Shown one piece after another: positions 6,210-7,152 of a DNA stretch of 7,152 nt; within the stretch, counting starts at the first letter, position 1, and every line of letters begins with the position of its first letter. The notes beneath the pieces were generated by a model that saw only the letters and a program-made list of their open reading frames with translations, ran no database searches and was not told the origin of the DNA. The position numbers were made by a program, and so were the translations under genes. The stretch comes from an uncultured Flavobacteriaceae bacterium. Lineage in GTDB: Bacteria; Bacteroidota; Bacteroidia; Flavobacteriales; Flavobacteriaceae. Location of the stretch: positions 1 through 7,152 of the forward strand of contig CAJXEG010000070.1 of assembly GCA_913052425.1 (NCBI GenBank), in the 5' to 3' direction.

Positions 6210-7152
6210 ATGCCGAAAAGACCTGAGATAAAGAGCATTTTAATTATTGGTTCAGGCCCTATCATTATTGGGCAAGCCTGTGAATTTGACTATTCAGGAA
6301 CCCAAGCGTTGCGATCCATAAGAGAAGACGGAATTGAAACCATTTTGATCAATTCTAACCCCGCAACGATCATGACCGATCCTTCCATGGCCGATCATGT
6401 TTACCTAAAACCGTTAACAACAAAATCCATAATCGAGGTGCTGAAAATTCACAAGGTAGATGCTGTACTTCCCACCATGGGAGGACAAACTGCGCTTAAC
6501 CTTTGTATCGAAGCAGATGATAAAGGGATATGGGAAGATTTTGATGTTGAAATCATAGGGGTTGACATCGAGGCGATTAATATCACCGAAGACAGAGATC
6601 GTTTTAAAAAATTACTTAAAACCATCGACATACCTGTGGCTCCTGCCGAAACGGCAACCTCTTTTCTGAAGGGCAAAGAAATTGCACAAAAATTTGGTTT
6701 CCCATTGGTGATACGTCCCTCCTTTACATTGGGGGGAACGGGTGCCTCATTTGTGCATCATGCAGGAGAATTTGAAGAACTTTTGACCCGAGGTTTAGAA
6801 GCCTCTCCCATTCATGAAGTACTCATCGACAAAGCCCTCTTGGGTTGGAAAGAATACGAGTTGGAACTTTTGAGGGATAAAAATGACAATGTTGTCATCA
6901 TATGTACCATTGAAAACATGGACCCCATGGGAATTCATACCGGAGACTCGATCACTGTGGCTCCCGCAATGACCCTCTCAGACACTGCCTTTCAGAGGAT
7001 GCGTGACATGGCCATCAAAATGATGAGAAGTATCGGTGATTTTGCAGGAGGCTGTAATGTTCAGTTTGCTGTCAGTCCCGATGAAAAAGAAGACATCATT
7101 GCCATTGAAATTAATCCCAGAGTTTCTCGTTCTTCGGCATTGGCTTCAAAAG
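6210..7152 (+). CDS. carB: Carbamoyl-phosphate synthase large subunit, N-terminal part (runs off the window)
   Basis: Large (synthetase) subunit of carbamoyl-phosphate synthase, which uses ammonia passed from the CarA glutaminase, bicarbonate and two ATP to make carbamoyl phosphate for arginine and pyrimidine synthesis. The visible 314 codons cover much of the carboxyphosphate-forming half: MPKRPEIKSILIIGSGPII start, GQACEFDYSGTQ, SNPATIMTD, PTMGGQTALN, then the ATP-grasp domain with RPSFTLGGTG, LGWKEYELELLRD, CTIENMDPMGIHTGD with ITVAPAMTLSD, GGCNVQFAV and IEINPRVSRSSALASK. No residue of these signatures is missing. The frame has no stop up to the window end; the full family length is about 1,070 residues, so most of the gene lies beyond. 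The ATG at 6210 matches the family N-terminus; the ATG at 6185 is in another frame. No promoter of the TAnnTTTG type was recognised in the short gap upstream, and carA is not in this window. Confidence 0.98.
   Translation, partial: MPKRPEIKSILIIGSGPIIIGQACEFDYSGTQALRSIREDGIETILINSNPATIMTDPSMADHVYLKPLTTKSIIEVLKIHKVDAVLPTMGGQTALNLCIEADDKGIWEDFDVEIIGVDIEAINITEDRDRFKKLLKTIDIPVAPAETATSFLKGKEIAQKFGFPLVIRPSFTLGGTGASFVHHAGEFEELLTRGLEASPIHEVLIDKALLGWKEYELELLRDKNDNVVIICTIENMDPMGIHTGDSITVAPAMTLSDTAFQRMRDMAIKMMRSIGDFAGGCNVQFAVSPDEKEDIIAIEINPRVSRSSALASK

Noticed and set aside
6185..6226. ATG just upstream of carB as an alternative start or leader peptide
   Set aside because: It is out of frame with carB and ends after 13 codons at a TGA inside carB; no attenuator-like structure or Arg/pyrimidine-related pattern accompanies it.
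6449..6676. Minus-strand open frame inside carB
   Set aside because: Low-complexity Ser-rich translation antisense to the conserved ATP-grasp region; a shadow of carB.
1..7152. A mobile element, defence island or CRISPR array
   Set aside because: No transposase, integrase, direct repeats with spacers, or terminal inverted repeats were seen; every gene is typical housekeeping content and base composition looks even across the window.

Overview
This window is an ordinary chromosomal housekeeping segment from a member of the Bacteroidota, most likely Cytophagales (Cyclobacteriaceae-like; the family is an inference from protein flavour and gene content). The main signs are a cysteine-free type B ribosomal protein L31, the L34 C-terminal tail ending in EPRHKK, A/T-rich leaders without clear Shine-Dalgarno sequences, and promoters of the Bacteroidota form TTG-N19-21-TAnnTTTG. 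I found no tRNA, rRNA, CRISPR array, insertion sequence, prophage or defence-system gene.

Layout, left to right: rpmE2 (L31 type B, +) converges on a family 5 (oligopeptide-type) substrate-binding lipoprotein gene (-), and the two share a strong bidirectional hairpin terminator. That lipoprotein gene is divergent from mtaB (+), the tRNA ms2t6A37 methylthiotransferase, whose promoter lies at or inside the 5' end of the lipoprotein gene. mtaB converges, with an 11-bp overlap, on a small gene for a degenerate YidJ-like GNAT protein (-), which has its own clear promoter. Divergent from that is a two-gene unit (+): a small alpha/beta hydrolase followed 9 bp later by a membrane-anchored lytic transglycosylase. 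The transglycosylase gene ends on a 4-bp CTAG shared with the stop codon of a convergent gene for a small membrane TPR protein (-). Next come rpmH (L34, +) with a textbook promoter and terminator, and the first 314 codons of carB (carbamoyl-phosphate synthase large subunit, +), which runs off the right edge.

The genes do not form one pathway. They cover ribosome assembly (L31, L34), tRNA modification (MtaB), peptide uptake or sensing, cell-wall turnover (lytic transglycosylase) and arginine/pyrimidine precursor synthesis (CarB). The notable points are architectural: very tight gene ends (a stop codon inside a shared terminator, stop codons sharing a palindrome, a promoter overlapping the opposite gene's start) and a GNAT-like protein lacking the usual acetyl-CoA loop. 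I see no convincing evidence of a new biological system here.
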